Shown: positions 34,870-42,810 of the stretch, piece after piece
How the letters are laid out: each line of letters opens with the position of its first letter
Numbering within the stretch: the first letter of the stretch is position 1
NCBI GenBank assembly: GCA_003569125.1
Contig: BGOG01000014.1
Span: forward strand, 1 to 46,487
Length of the DNA: 46,487 nucleotides
Source: Acidimicrobiaceae bacterium
GTDB taxonomy: Bacteria; Actinomycetota; Acidimicrobiia; Acidimicrobiales; Ilumatobacteraceae
Reading direction: 5' to 3'
Notes under the pieces: model-generated
Told to the model about the DNA's origin: nothing
The model's input: only the letters and a program-made list of their open reading frames with translations
Database searches by the model: none
Translations under genes and position numbers: made by a program

Positions 34870-35889
34870 ATGCGACACAATTTGTTAGCACTCGGATGGA
34901 ATAACGCGTTCGAAGATGCCGCGAAAAAAATTGATGTGACTTTTATTATTGGTCGGGTCAGTCGACTTGATCGCGGATGGAGCACTATCAAAGTGAGTGC
35001 ATCATCTGAACCAGATGGCTTGATTCGTGTGAGAAATATTGGCGCCGACGTGGCAGTTGGTGACTGGGTTGCGGTTGCTCCTGATCATGATCGTGTCGAA
35101 CAAGTGTTGCCGAGATACTCGGCATTAATTCGTCGAGCATCATCAGATGCTGTTCGCGCAGAGCAACATGCCGTAGCCGCAAATATTGACTCGGTATTCA
35201 TAGTTCACGCCGCAACGAATGAATCAAACGAACGCAGAGTTGAACGCGAGCTTGTTTTGGCTTTTGATAGTGGTGCAGTGCCTGTTTTGGTTTTGACCAA
35301 AAATGATTTGCTTGATGCGCCAGAACATATTGCCGCGTTACGCAACGTCGCCAGAGTTTGTGGCATCGCCTGCCATGTCGTCAGCGGTCTAACTGGTGAA
35401 GGTTTGGACGAGTTGGCGAAGTACGGCGAAAACCACAAGTCAGTTGCGATACTCGGCGCCAGTGGCGTTGGCAAGTCAACTTTGGTGAATCGACTCGTCG
35501 GCACGACGAATCAACAAGTTGGCGAAGTTCGTGAGGGTGACCAGCGTGGTCGGCACACTACGGTTGCCGCCGATCTTGTGGCATTACCCAACGGCGGCTG
35601 GTTGATTGACACACCAGGTTTGCGCGCACTCAATCTATGGACAAGTGGTCGCGGGATCGAGCGTGCTTTTGCCGATATCTTTTTGCTGGCTGAGCAATGC
35701 AAGTTTCGCGACTGCAAACACCAAGACGAACCCAACTGTGCGGTGGTTGCCGCGATCACTCGTGGCGAACTGACCATTGAACGCCTTGAAAGCATGGGTC
35801 GATTGGTGGCCGAAGAACTAGCTCTAGAAGATGAGCAAAAAGTTCGTGTTCGAATGTCTAATCGCAAAGGGATGCGAAAGATCAACTAG
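34870..35889 (+). CDS. rsgA: ribosome small subunit-dependent GTPase RsgA
   Basis: This is a circularly permuted GTPase that checks 30S subunit maturation. The 339-residue protein has an N-terminal OB-fold and the GTPase motifs in permuted order: T-K-N-D (G4), then G-A-S-G-V-G-K-S-T (G1), the G-x-x-T-T-x-like R-G-R-H-T-T (G2) and I-D-T-P-G-L-R (G3). The C-terminal zinc module is C-K-F-R-D-C-K-H-Q-D-E-P-N-C. The gene is convergent with tadE. The two stop codons use the two strands of one CTAG. Confidence 0.95.
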   Translation: MRHNLLALGWNNAFEDAAKKIDVTFIIGRVSRLDRGWSTIKVSASSEPDGLIRVRNIGADVAVGDWVAVAPDHDRVEQVLPRYSALIRRASSDAVRAEQHAVAANIDSVFIVHAATNESNERRVERELVLAFDSGAVPVLVLTKNDLLDAPEHIAALRNVARVCGIACHVVSGLTGEGLDELAKYGENHKSVAILGASGVGKSTLVNRLVGTTNQQVGEVREGDQRGRHTTVAADLVALPNGGWLIDTPGLRALNLWTSGRGIERAFADIFLLAEQCKFRDCKHQDEPNCAVVAAITRGELTIERLESMGRLVAEELALEDEQKVRVRMSNRKGMRKIN

Positions 35890-36296
35890 TACCCCCGAAT
35901 CTCGGTTTGTATTTCGCGGGGCATCGTCGTTGTTGCCCGCAGAGTTAGAGCGTTGAATAAATTGCCAATTATCGGAATGTTGATTTGACGACGATAAATC
36001 AGTGTGACTCGGGCGGTGTTCTCGTTGAGTTCGATATCAACATCGACCGGGTCGAGCGTGACCGAGTTTTGAACAGTATCCAATGCGATTTGTTCGGCAT
36101 TTTGATCGGTCACATCTGCGAGAGAAAGTGCGCGTGCAGCGGTGCGCGATGCATGTCCGAGCGCAAGTTGATCATTTGCAACACTGCCAACTTGCACGAC
36201 GGAAAGTGAAAATAGAAATAGAAATGGAAGTACGAGTGCAAACTCGACCGTGGCCTGGCCTGGTTCATCAACCCCAATTTTGTGAGCGCGTTTCAA
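35886..36296 (-). CDS. tadE: TadE-family pilus assembly protein
   Basis: This is a minor pseudopilin-like protein of the Tad secretion system. G-Q-A-T-V-E-F-A-L-V-L-P-F-L-F-L-F is the TadE motif: a prepilin-type Glu at +5 after a processing site, then the single membrane helix. A beta-rich extracellular part follows (V-T-L-I-Y-R-R-Q-I-N-I-P). The start is uncertain. TTG 36296 leaves an 11-base gap after the DUF4244 gene. An open frame to 36419 would overlap that gene and is not conserved. It ends on the CTAG shared with rsgA. Confidence 0.82.
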   Translation of the reverse strand: MKRAHKIGVDEPGQATVEFALVLPFLFLFSLSVVQVGSVANDQLALGHASRTAARALSLADVTDQNAEQIALDTVQNSVTLDPVDVDIELNENTARVTLIYRRQINIPIIGNLFNALTLRATTTMPREIQTEIRGY

Positions 36297-36306
36297 ATTG
36301 AAACTT

Positions 36307-36507
36307 TTAGCCGACGGCGTCTGTGCGATCGAAGATTCCCGAGAGCACCGTGTCAAAGAGTTCTCCAATGCGTCCTGCTCCACCGCCGTCTGTCGCCCAT
36401 GCGATAACCAAAAGCGCAATTACTGCGGCACCGAGCAACACGAGTGCGTATTCGGTAGTGGCCTGACCTGAATCATTTTTGTATCTGAGCACATCAATCG
36501 CTTTCAT
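36307..36507 (-). CDS. DUF4244 Flp-like pilin
   Basis: This is a 66-residue candidate major pilin. The N-terminus is short and basic (M-K-A-I-D-V-L-R-Y-K-N-D-S), then G-Q-A-T-T-E-Y-A-L-V-L-L-G-A-A-V-I-A. Glu sits at the +5 position of a prepilin-type cleavage site and a hydrophobic helix follows. DUF4244 proteins occupy the Flp position in actinobacterial Tad loci. The ATG at 36507 overlaps the TadC stop (TGATG). Cleavage probably needs the A24 peptidase at 15.9 kb. Confidence 0.85.
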   Translation of the reverse strand: MKAIDVLRYKNDSGQATTEYALVLLGAAVIALLVIAWATDGGGAGRIGELFDTVLSGIFDRTDAVG

Positions 36508-37034
36508 CAAAAGAGTTGGGCCGAAACAGCCGAGAGTGAATTAACAACAAGTGGAACCATCGCCAATAAAACGAACGAAGGCAAAATGCAACAAGTGAGT
36601 GGAAGCAGCAATCGCACTGGTAGTTGTCGTGCATTGATATCTTGCAATCGGCGACGTTCAAGGTGAGCGTGATAGGCGAGTTGATCGAGCACCGATGTGA
36701 TCGGCAAGCCGTCTCGATCTGCACTTACCAAAATGTCGCACAACGGGTATGAACTAGAGCCAAGATCATCACGAAGTGTTTTCATTACATCGGCAAAACG
36801 CTCGCCGTGTATCAGCCGATTGTGCACCTGAATCAGATGTTTAAATAAAATGTCTGGTGCCCAATAATGAAGTTGCGCCATGGCTGCTGCCGGGCTCTGA
36901 CCGGCGCGAATCAGCACCAGCAAAACATCAATGAGCTCAGGAATATATAGACCGAAATTCGGTTTACTGGTTGATTTGGTTTTGTGTCGATACACCATCA
37001 AGCCGACGACGACAAAAATAGCGATTGAAATCAC
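36507..37034 (-). CDS. tadC: TadC-like type II secretion F-domain protein
   Basis: This is an inner-membrane platform protein of the Tad system, about 175 residues. GTG 37034 overlaps the TadB TGA (GTGA) and gives V-I-S-I-A-I-F-V-V-V-G-L-M-V-Y-R. A cytoplasmic GSPII_F segment follows (I-P-E-L-I-D-V-L-L-V-L-I-R-A-G-Q-S-P, then L-V-S-A-D-R-D-G-L-P-I-T-S-V-L-D-Q-L). The final pair of hydrophobic stretches ends A-Q-L-F. Upstream in-frame codons to 37199 lie inside tadB and are not conserved. Confidence 0.86.
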   Translation of the reverse strand: MISIAIFVVVGLMVYRHKTKSTSKPNFGLYIPELIDVLLVLIRAGQSPAAAMAQLHYWAPDILFKHLIQVHNRLIHGERFADVMKTLRDDLGSSSYPLCDILVSADRDGLPITSVLDQLAYHAHLERRRLQDINARQLPVRLLLPLTCCILPSFVLLAMVPLVVNSLSAVSAQLF

Positions 37035-37750
37035 GACACGACTCTGGGCGTGATTATCGCCTGCATCCACTTGCGACCGATCAGATTCAGTCCGACGCCG
37101 AGCGACAGACACACCCAACCTGAGGGGCTGAGAATTAAATATCGACGCACAGGGGCACTCGAAACTACGAGCCAGCCTGCAACTACGAGAGGCGTCCATG
37201 ACAAGATTCGAGTTGAGAGCAGTGCTTGCGCCGCCTGCGAAAATCTGTCGTCGATGTGTGTCGCTCGTTCACGGATGACGATTGCCGCGCGCTCGAGTGC
37301 CATCACGCCACCTACTCCACCTGTTGCCGCGAGTTCGAGAGTTTTTACGACAAATTGTTGGTCGCTAGTTTTTACAGTTTTGATCAGCCGTTTAGAAATA
37401 TCGCCGGCTGCTTCGCCCGACGCACAAGCCCGAGAAAAGTTTTGGAGAACTTGAATCGTGCAGTTGTTTGACAAAACTGATGATTGCAAGGCGCTAGCGA
37501 AAGATTCGCCGAGTCGAAGATGTCGAGCAGTGGTATCTAAAATCTCGGCCAGTTGCCCGAGTTGCAAAGTTGTCGACCGAGATTGCTCCGTATTTATAGA
37601 TGATGAATTTCTTTCACGCTGTGGGATGTCTTGTGATAGCCGTTGATTGACCCAAACTCGGGTCAATCGTGCTCGCGCAAACCAAAAGCCCGAGACGGCG
37701 ACAAGACATCCAAAAGTTGATGCCCCAAAAACCGCGACCAAATGTTTCAT
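37031..37750 (-). CDS. tadB: TadB-like type II secretion F-domain protein
   Basis: This is the second inner-membrane platform protein, 239 residues. ATG 37750 overlaps the cpaF TGA (ATGA). M-K-H-L-V-A-V-F-G-A-S starts the first helix. The GSPII_F core has L-A-E-I-L-D-T-T-A-R-H-L-R-L-G-E-S-F and L-E-L-A-A-T-G-G-V-G-G-V-M-A-L-E-R-A. C-terminal helices follow. The longer open frame to 37888 runs inside cpaF and is rejected. Four-base overlaps on both sides show tight translational coupling. Confidence 0.87.
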   Translation of the reverse strand: MKHLVAVFGASTFGCLVAVSGFWFARARLTRVWVNQRLSQDIPQRERNSSSINTEQSRSTTLQLGQLAEILDTTARHLRLGESFASALQSSVLSNNCTIQVLQNFSRACASGEAAGDISKRLIKTVKTSDQQFVVKTLELAATGGVGGVMALERAAIVIRERATHIDDRFSQAAQALLSTRILSWTPLVVAGWLVVSSAPVRRYLILSPSGWVCLSLGVGLNLIGRKWMQAIITPRVVS

Positions 37751-38704
37751 CGCGACGGGTCGCCCGTGATCTGGCCATGTTGCACGACAAAGAAACTTTG
37801 CCCGCCGTCTAGCAGCAAAATTTCTTCGACAGATCGAGAACCGTTGAGATGTCTGGCGACATGCACGATTGCATTGATCGAAGAACAAACATGATCTTGC
37901 ACGACATCGCGCGACCAGTTCGCAGCATGCTGCAGAACAAGCGACTCGACTCGACGAACCGCGTCGCGTGAACTGTTGGCGTGAATCGTTGACATTGAGC
38001 CGTTATGACCTGTGTTCATTGCAGCCAACATGTCGAGAGTTTCAGCACCGCGAACTTCGCCGATGATCAATCGATCTGGGCGAAGTCGAAGTGCGGTTCG
38101 CACGAGTGATCGGGTTGAAATCTCTTGGTTGCCATCTGGTGATGCGGGTCTGGCCTCGAGGCGAAGCACATGCTGGTGGTTGAGTCGAAGTTCGGCGATG
38201 TCTTCGATTGTCACGATGCGTTCATTGGTTTGCAGATAGTCACATAATGCATTTAAGCAGGGTTGTCTTGCCGGCAGATGCGGCACCACTCACGAGAATA
38301 TTTCGGCGATCGTAAATTAGTTGTTGCAATAATGCGGCTATTTCAGGTGGAGCAAAATCTTCGAGTTGCATTTGCTTGGCTGCGAATCTACGAATCGCGA
38401 CACACGGTCCGTCGACCGCAATTGGCGGAATCACCGCACACAATCTTGAGCCATCGCTTAGCCGAGCATCGACAACTGGTGAGGTTATGTCGATGCGTCG
38501 ACCAAGCGGCAGCAAAGTGCGTTCGATGAATGCCCTGGTGTCATCTGGGTGGATTGTGCCGACTTGGGTGAGTTCACCATTGCGCTCAATCCAGACTTGT
38601 GAACCAGCATTGACCATGACTTCGCGAATATCTTCATCCCTGAAAAATTCGTCGAGACGACTGTGAACTTGTGGTGCGACTCGAGTCAGAACGGCGCGAC
38701 TCAT
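37747..38704 (-). pseudogene. cpaF: Tad secretion ATPase CpaF/TadA, one-base frameshift
   Basis: This is a hexameric secretion ATPase that powers Tad pilus assembly. The N-terminal domain (E-F-F-R-D-E-D-I-R-E-V-M-V-N) leads to R-I-D-I-T-S-P-V-V-D-A-R-L, then Walker A G-A-A-S-A-G-K-T-T-L-L. The frame breaks at 38252-38254: AAA where AA would give T-L-L-N-A-L-C-D-Y-L. The second part has V-T-I-E-D-I-A-E-L-R-L (Asp box), R-L-I-I-G-E-V-R-G-A-E-T (Walker B) and H-N-G-S-M-S-T-I-H-A-N (His box). The restored length is about 319 residues. The ATG overlaps the preceding stop (ATGA). A homopolymer sequence error is likely, since all neighbours are intact. Confidence 0.9.
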
Positions 38705-39342
38705 GCGACTGCTGAAAGTTGTTTAGACATAATCGTTGGTATTCGACTGGCAAGCAAACCTGCGTCAACAGCGCGAGCAATCGCGGCGTCAAAAGTAATT
38801 TCGGCTACGACTGGCACGCCAATAACGGCTTCAACGTCATGTTTGCCGAGCGCGCGACCAGCCTCGTTGATCAGCACGATGCCAGTCGGCGACACCGATA
38901 ATTGCGCAGCCCGACGCAACGACAAATAACACGGACGAGTGACCAACAACGATGACGTGGCGTGAGCAAGTAAATCGGCTGATGGCAACCCGCAACCCGC
39001 GTCGATGATTATTGGTAGATCAAAGGTTTTAAGTGCGGCACATAGTTCGGTGAAATTTGTATTCGTGTCTGATGGTTTTGCACCCCGAGCAATGATTTGT
39101 AGATTCGCCGTTGCCTGAACAGCAATCGACTGCAATGCCATTCGCGAACCATGATCGCAATTCGCGAACCAGTCACTGATGCCTGGCCCAGATGGTTCTG
39201 CCAAGCCAAGCACGGCTGGTACATCTCCGGCCAGATCAACAAGTAGTGCGCCGCGTTGTGATTCTGCGGCGCGCATCAATGCAAGAGTTGACGCGACAAC
39301 CGTCGTGCCACTGCCACCTTTTACCGACCAACAAATAATCAT
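38701..39342 (-). CDS. CpaE/Ssd-like Tad locus ATPase
   Basis: This 213-residue MinD/ParA-fold protein heads the Tad operon and probably positions the machine. ATG 39342 gives M-I-I-C-W-S-V-K-G-G-S-G-T-T-V-V-A. The deviant Walker A keeps the first Lys but has Thr where canonical K-G-G-x-G-K has Lys, so ATP hydrolysis may be weak or absent, as reported for TadZ/CpaE-type proteins. L-L-V-D-L-A-G-D-V-P and I-I-I-D-A-G-C-G-L-P correspond to the switch regions. It lacks the receiver domain of Caulobacter CpaE. Its stop overlaps cpaF (ATGA). The operon promoter must lie in the 112 bases before selC. Confidence 0.82.
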   Translation of the reverse strand: MIICWSVKGGSGTTVVASTLALMRAAESQRGALLVDLAGDVPAVLGLAEPSGPGISDWFANCDHGSRMALQSIAVQATANLQIIARGAKPSDTNTNFTELCAALKTFDLPIIIDAGCGLPSADLLAHATSSLLVTRPCYLSLRRAAQLSVSPTGIVLINEAGRALGKHDVEAVIGVPVVAEITFDAAIARAVDAGLLASRIPTIMSKQLSAVA

Positions 39343-39454
39343 CTTGTGTGCTCCTTTAATCGGGCCCAGTGTTCGTAACCAGGTTCGAGTTACTGCATGT
39401 GTACACAAAGATCGAATTGCGTCATCTGAAAATTAGACAAGTAGCCTTCGCGAT

Positions 39455-39550
39455 GGAGGTGTCCGGGTACCTGGTGGGCTCCGCCGCCTTCAAAGCGGTT
39501 GGAACGAGTGAACCTCGTTCGGCGGGTTCGATTCCCGTCCGCCTCCGCCA
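39455..39550 (+). tRNA. selC: tRNA-Sec(TCA)
   Basis: This 96-base tRNA has anticodon TCA (39490-39492) in the loop CTTCAAA, so it reads UGA. The acceptor begins GGAGGTGT against CCGCCTCC: seven pairs including one G-U, with a mismatch at the eighth. It has a 5-bp T-stem with TTCGATT, a long variable arm with a 7-bp stem (GAACGAG/CTCGTTC), discriminator G and encoded CCA (39548-39550). Loop sequence, extended acceptor/T axis and total length match bacterial selC rather than an ordinary tRNA or opal suppressor. The D-arm pairs imperfectly by eye. It stands alone between the divergent Tad operon and psuG, whose end is four bases away. Confidence 0.93.
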
Positions 39551-39554
39551 AAAA

Positions 39555-40469
39555 TTATTGCGTCGTAGAAAGTTCGACTGCTAGTTGCGCGGCGGTTTGC
39601 GCATTGTTTTCGGCCAGCGAAAGATTTGCCTTGACGCTTGCATCTTGTGTTGCATTGGCGATGAATTTCAAAACATACGGGGTAACAGCCGCACCGGTGA
39701 TGCCTTGCTTGTTCGCATCATTCAGCGCCGTCGCCGTAACTTCATCCATAAATGATTTAAGCAAGCCATCTTTTTTTGGAACAGGCACGCAAGCGAGAAT
39801 GCCACCGTTGCGTCCGAGCGCATCGTTGGCTCGAACAACCTCTGCGAGTTCTTTGACGGTTTCAACTCGCGCGGGTATTTTGATATCGCCACGCTCAACG
39901 GTGAACTCAGGAAAGAAATCGCAACCGAGACCAAGCACGGGCACGCTCAGTGTTTCGAGGTATTCGAGAGTGCGCGGCAGATCGAGAAATGATTTCGCGC
40001 CCGCGCAAACCGTGACGACATGGTGGTGGGCGATTGCCCCGAGGTCACTACTGATGTCGCCGGTTATTTCGGCGCCGCGATGCACGCCGCCAATACCGCC
40101 AGTTGAAAAAACACGAATGCCTGCTCGAGCCGCGAGCAATAGTGAAGAAGAAACAGTCGTCGCGCCAACAGCCCAACGCTGCGCCACCGCCAGCCCGAGT
40201 TCGCGTTCGCCGACTTTTTGCGCGGGGCCAAGAATTAGTGGCCACTCGCTTTCGTCGATGCCGACTCGAGCGACACCATTCAGCACCGCCGTTATTGCCG
40301 GCACGACACCGTGCTTTCGCAACACCGAAGTACAGCGAGTTAATGCCTCGAGGTTTGCTGGCGATGGCAGGCCAAGATTTGAAAAAATTGTCGACTCGAG
40401 AGCGACGACTGGTTTGTGTTGCGATAGTGCCGTGCTGACTTCGTCGCTAATCAAGAATTTTGTTGTCAT
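39555..40469 (-). CDS. psuG: pseudouridine-5'-phosphate glycosidase
   Basis: PsuG cleaves pseudouridine 5'-phosphate to uracil and ribose 5-phosphate, allowing salvage of pseudouridine from RNA turnover. The 304-residue product has V-V-A-L-E-S-T-I-F-S-N-L-G-L-P, G-V-A-R-V-G, K-V-G-E-R-E-L-G-L-A-V and V-F-S-T-G-G-I-G-G-V-H-R-G. It also has D-I-S-S-D-L and G-L-G-C-D-F-F-P-E-F. These are the conserved catalytic Glu/Lys and Mn-binding segments. ATG 40469 overlaps the kinase stop (ATGA). A longer frame to 40538 is inside the kinase and rejected. It converges with selC. Confidence 0.95.
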   Translation of the reverse strand: MTTKFLISDEVSTALSQHKPVVALESTIFSNLGLPSPANLEALTRCTSVLRKHGVVPAITAVLNGVARVGIDESEWPLILGPAQKVGERELGLAVAQRWAVGATTVSSSLLLAARAGIRVFSTGGIGGVHRGAEITGDISSDLGAIAHHHVVTVCAGAKSFLDLPRTLEYLETLSVPVLGLGCDFFPEFTVERGDIKIPARVETVKELAEVVRANDALGRNGGILACVPVPKKDGLLKSFMDEVTATALNDANKQGITGAAVTPYVLKFIANATQDASVKANLSLAENNAQTAAQLAVELSTTQ

Positions 40470-41343
40470 GTGGCTTCCATTGTCGCGCCGGGACTGCGCA
40501 AAACGCGCGCCGCCAGTTGATGACCAGCCAAGACACATATATATGTGTCCGAGTCATTCTCTCCGAACTTCGTCAAGAAGCCAGCGGCGAAAGCATCGCC
40601 AGCACCGGTTGTATCAATGATTTCACCAACAGGCTCAACTTCAACCGTCTTGACGACTTTGTTCTCAATCAGAGTTGTCGCGGCGGCACCGGCTTTGATC
40701 ACCACGATGTCGAGATCCAACGGCTGTGTCGTCAGATTCATCACTTCGGCTTCGTCGGTATTGCAAAACAAAATCGTCGGCCGAATCTCGATCAACAGAC
40801 TTCGAAACTCGGCGACCCCGAATGACTGAATCAATGACGCCGAAGAAGCATCAATCGTTACTGGGATATTTTTATCGCGCGCAGTATTGATGCACGCACG
40901 CGTGGCGGTTGCCAGCGGCTCGGTAAAAAGTGAATACGCCGGCACATGCAACAGTGAAATATTTTCAAACCAATTTTCTGGTGCGCGTTGCAGTTTGTCG
41001 AAGCGGCACGATCGGTCAGCATCGTGCGTTCGCCGTCGGGTGAAACGATTACGACGATTGAGCCAGTTCGGCCGGCACGAACAACACAAGGGTCGACGCC
41101 GGCGTCGCGCAGTGCGCCGATTAATTGATCACCGAGACGATCATCACCTACTTGGGCAATCAGCCGCGCACCCGTATTCGTGCGAGATTTTTGCCGAGTC
41201 ATGGTTGCCGCGAACACCGCAACGTTTGATGCACTGCCACCGCGAGTGCGAACTATTCGCGACGGAGTATCCGCGCCGTAATTGAGAGATTCTGGCAACC
41301 AAACGACGATGTCTTCAACTAAATCACCGATGACGCACAACAC
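40466..41343 (-). pseudogene. psuK: PfkB family kinase (probable pseudouridine kinase), one-base frameshift
   Basis: This kinase phosphorylates pseudouridine before PsuG. The start M-L-C-V-I-G-D-L-V-E-D-I-V-V leads to R-G-G-S-A-S-N-V-A-V-F-A-A, the PfkB G-G motif. The frame breaks at 40994-40996: one more A gives A-A-S-T-K-L-Q-R-A-P-E-N-W. It continues to the signature D-T-T-G-A-G-D-A-F-A-A-G-F with the catalytic Asp. The restored length is about 291 residues. Substrate assignment rests on its four-base overlap with psuG. PfkB sequence alone cannot settle it. The break is in an A-run and looks like a sequence error. Confidence 0.86.
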
Positions 41344-41355
41344 GTCGTGGTGAAA

Positions 41356-42294
41356 TTAAACCGAGAGAAGGTCGCGGGCACCTGTGTCGCTAGATGGATG
41401 GCGCAACTTGCTCATCGCTCGTGCTTCGATTTGTCGAATTCGCTCGCGCGTCAAGTTGAAAGCCTCGCCGACCTCTTCGAGTGTTCGTGGTTCGCCACGA
41501 TCGAGACCAAAACGCAACGCCAAAATTTCTCGCTCGCGCTGATCGAGTGGCGCAAGCAGGCGAGAAATTTCTTCCGGCAAAAGCGCGGTGGCTGCGACTT
41601 CAAACGGCGACTCTGCTGAACGATCTTCGACGACATCACCGAGTTCGGCATCGCCGTCTTCGCGCAACGGCTCTGACAACGAAAGCGGCTCAGCAGCAAA
41701 ACGCAACGCCTCAGTTACTTTGTCGGCTGGCATTTCGACTTCTTCGGCCAATTCTGCGAGTGTCGCGTGGCGACCAAACTTCAACTCGAGGCGCGAGCGC
41801 GCTTTTTGCAAACGAGCAAGAGTGTCGCCGGCATGAACCGGAAGCCGAATCGTTCGGCCCGTATTGGCGATGCCACGAGTTATCGCTTGGCGAATCCACC
41901 ATGTTGCGTAGGTTGAAAATTTGAAACCTTTTCGCCAGTCGAATTTTTCTACGGCGTGCATCAACCCGAGATTGCCCTCTTGAATCAGGTCGAGCAAAGG
42001 CAGACCAGAGGCTTGATATTTTTTGGCGATTGAAACTACGAGTCGTAAATTTGATTGCACGAATTGACGCTCAGCGCGTGCACCAGCCCGAACAACTTTG
42101 CTCAGTTCACGGCGCTTGGTCGGGTTGATTTGCTTCTCTGTTTTTTTGAGAGTTGCCTCGGCCGCCTTGCCTTCTTCGATGGCTTTTGCCAGGCGAACTT
42201 CGTCGTCTTTGGTGAGCAACAAATATTGACCGATATCGGTGAGATAGAGCCGAACTAGATCTTCATCGTCTCGGTCAATTCGCTCTTTGGCCAC
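41356..42294 (-). CDS. sigma-70 family RNA polymerase sigma factor (group 1/2)
   Basis: This 312-residue sigma factor resembles primary or near-primary sigmas (SigA/HrdB/SigB of actinobacteria). Region 1.2 is D-L-V-R-L-Y-L-T-D-I-G-Q-Y-L-L-L-T. Region 2 has N-L-R-L-V-V-S-I-A-K-K-Y, L-I-Q-E-G-N-L-G-L-M-H-A-V-E-K-F-D and F-S-T-Y-A-T-W-W-I-R-Q-A-I. Region 3 has R-L-P-V-H. Region 4 has L-E-E-V-G-E-A-F-N-L-T-R-E-R-I-R-Q-I-E. It lacks the long acidic N-terminal region 1.1 of HrdB/RpoD, so it may be a second, non-essential group 2 factor. It lies 12 bases upstream of the psuK start on the same strand. Confidence 0.93.
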   Translation of the reverse strand: MAKERIDRDDEDLVRLYLTDIGQYLLLTKDDEVRLAKAIEEGKAAEATLKKTEKQINPTKRRELSKVVRAGARAERQFVQSNLRLVVSIAKKYQASGLPLLDLIQEGNLGLMHAVEKFDWRKGFKFSTYATWWIRQAITRGIANTGRTIRLPVHAGDTLARLQKARSRLELKFGRHATLAELAEEVEMPADKVTEALRFAAEPLSLSEPLREDGDAELGDVVEDRSAESPFEVAATALLPEEISRLLAPLDQREREILALRFGLDRGEPRTLEEVGEAFNLTRERIRQIEARAMSKLRHPSSDTGARDLLSV

Positions 42295-42460
42295 GTATTC
42301 TCCCCTAAATTATTGCAACTATTACAAGTAGTGCGTCACACTCGGTGCGACACGCCTAACGATACCCACGAGGCAAAGGACACACACGCCAAAAACACGG
42401 AATTTTATGCGCCTAAATAGGGCAAATTCTGCGATGCTAAAGATGTATGAATGGGGCTTT

Positions 42461-42778
42461 ATGAGTAGCGGGGATGTTTCAATCGCGGTGGTGACGATGC
42501 GATTTGACGCATCAAATTTGGCTGGGCTAGTTGCCGTACTTTCTAAATATGTCGTGATGACACGAATGCATCCAGGTTGCAGAAATGTTGATTTACTGCT
42601 TTCGGCAATTCAAGATAATCGTGTGCTTGTGATTCAGAAGTGGGATTCAGTTGAGGCTCAACGCGTGCACTTTGACAGTGCGTTGATGGTTGAAATGGCG
42701 AAGTCTTGTAAAAACTTATTGACAAAAGCCCCGGAAATCGAGTTATTCGATTCAATGAGTTCGCACGATCTGGCGTAA
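42461..42778 (+). CDS. antibiotic biosynthesis monooxygenase (ABM) domain protein
   Basis: This 105-residue protein has a dimeric ferredoxin-like fold of the ABM/YgiN type. V-T-M-R-F-D-A-S-N-L-A-G-L is the first strand and helix. M-H-P-G-C-R-N-V-D-L-L sits where the family usually has E-P-G-C. Q-K-W-D-S-V-E-A-Q-R-V-H-F-D-S matches the W-x-S-x-E-A-x-x-x-H segment. ATG 42461 (M-S-S-G-D-V-S-I-A) is preferred. Codons upstream to 42407 are not conserved. It may oxidise quinols or be a heme or stress-related enzyme. No partner is evident, and the BI-1-like gene follows 32 bases later. Confidence 0.75.
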   Translation: MSSGDVSIAVVTMRFDASNLAGLVAVLSKYVVMTRMHPGCRNVDLLLSAIQDNRVLVIQKWDSVEAQRVHFDSALMVEMAKSCKNLLTKAPEIELFDSMSSHDLA

Positions 42779-42810
42779 TTAAAAACTGACCGACTGGTAT
42801 TATTTACTTC

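Noticed and set aside
39455-39550. Opal-suppressor or tRNA-Ser/Trp interpretation of the UCA tRNA
   Set aside because: The long variable arm rules out tRNA-Trp. The extended acceptor, the CTTCAAA loop and a real in-frame UGA gene in the window fit tRNA-Sec better.
39499-40620. Long plus-strand open frame of 373 codons
   Set aside because: It lies antisense to psuG and psuK, which have full family motifs and an ATGA overlap. The antisense protein is Ser/Arg/Pro-rich with no recognisable fold, and it starts inside the tRNA-Sec.
42407-42460. Upstream extension of the ABM protein
   Set aside because: The 18 residues before M-S-S-G-D are unlike the family N-terminus, and the fold begins after the later ATG.
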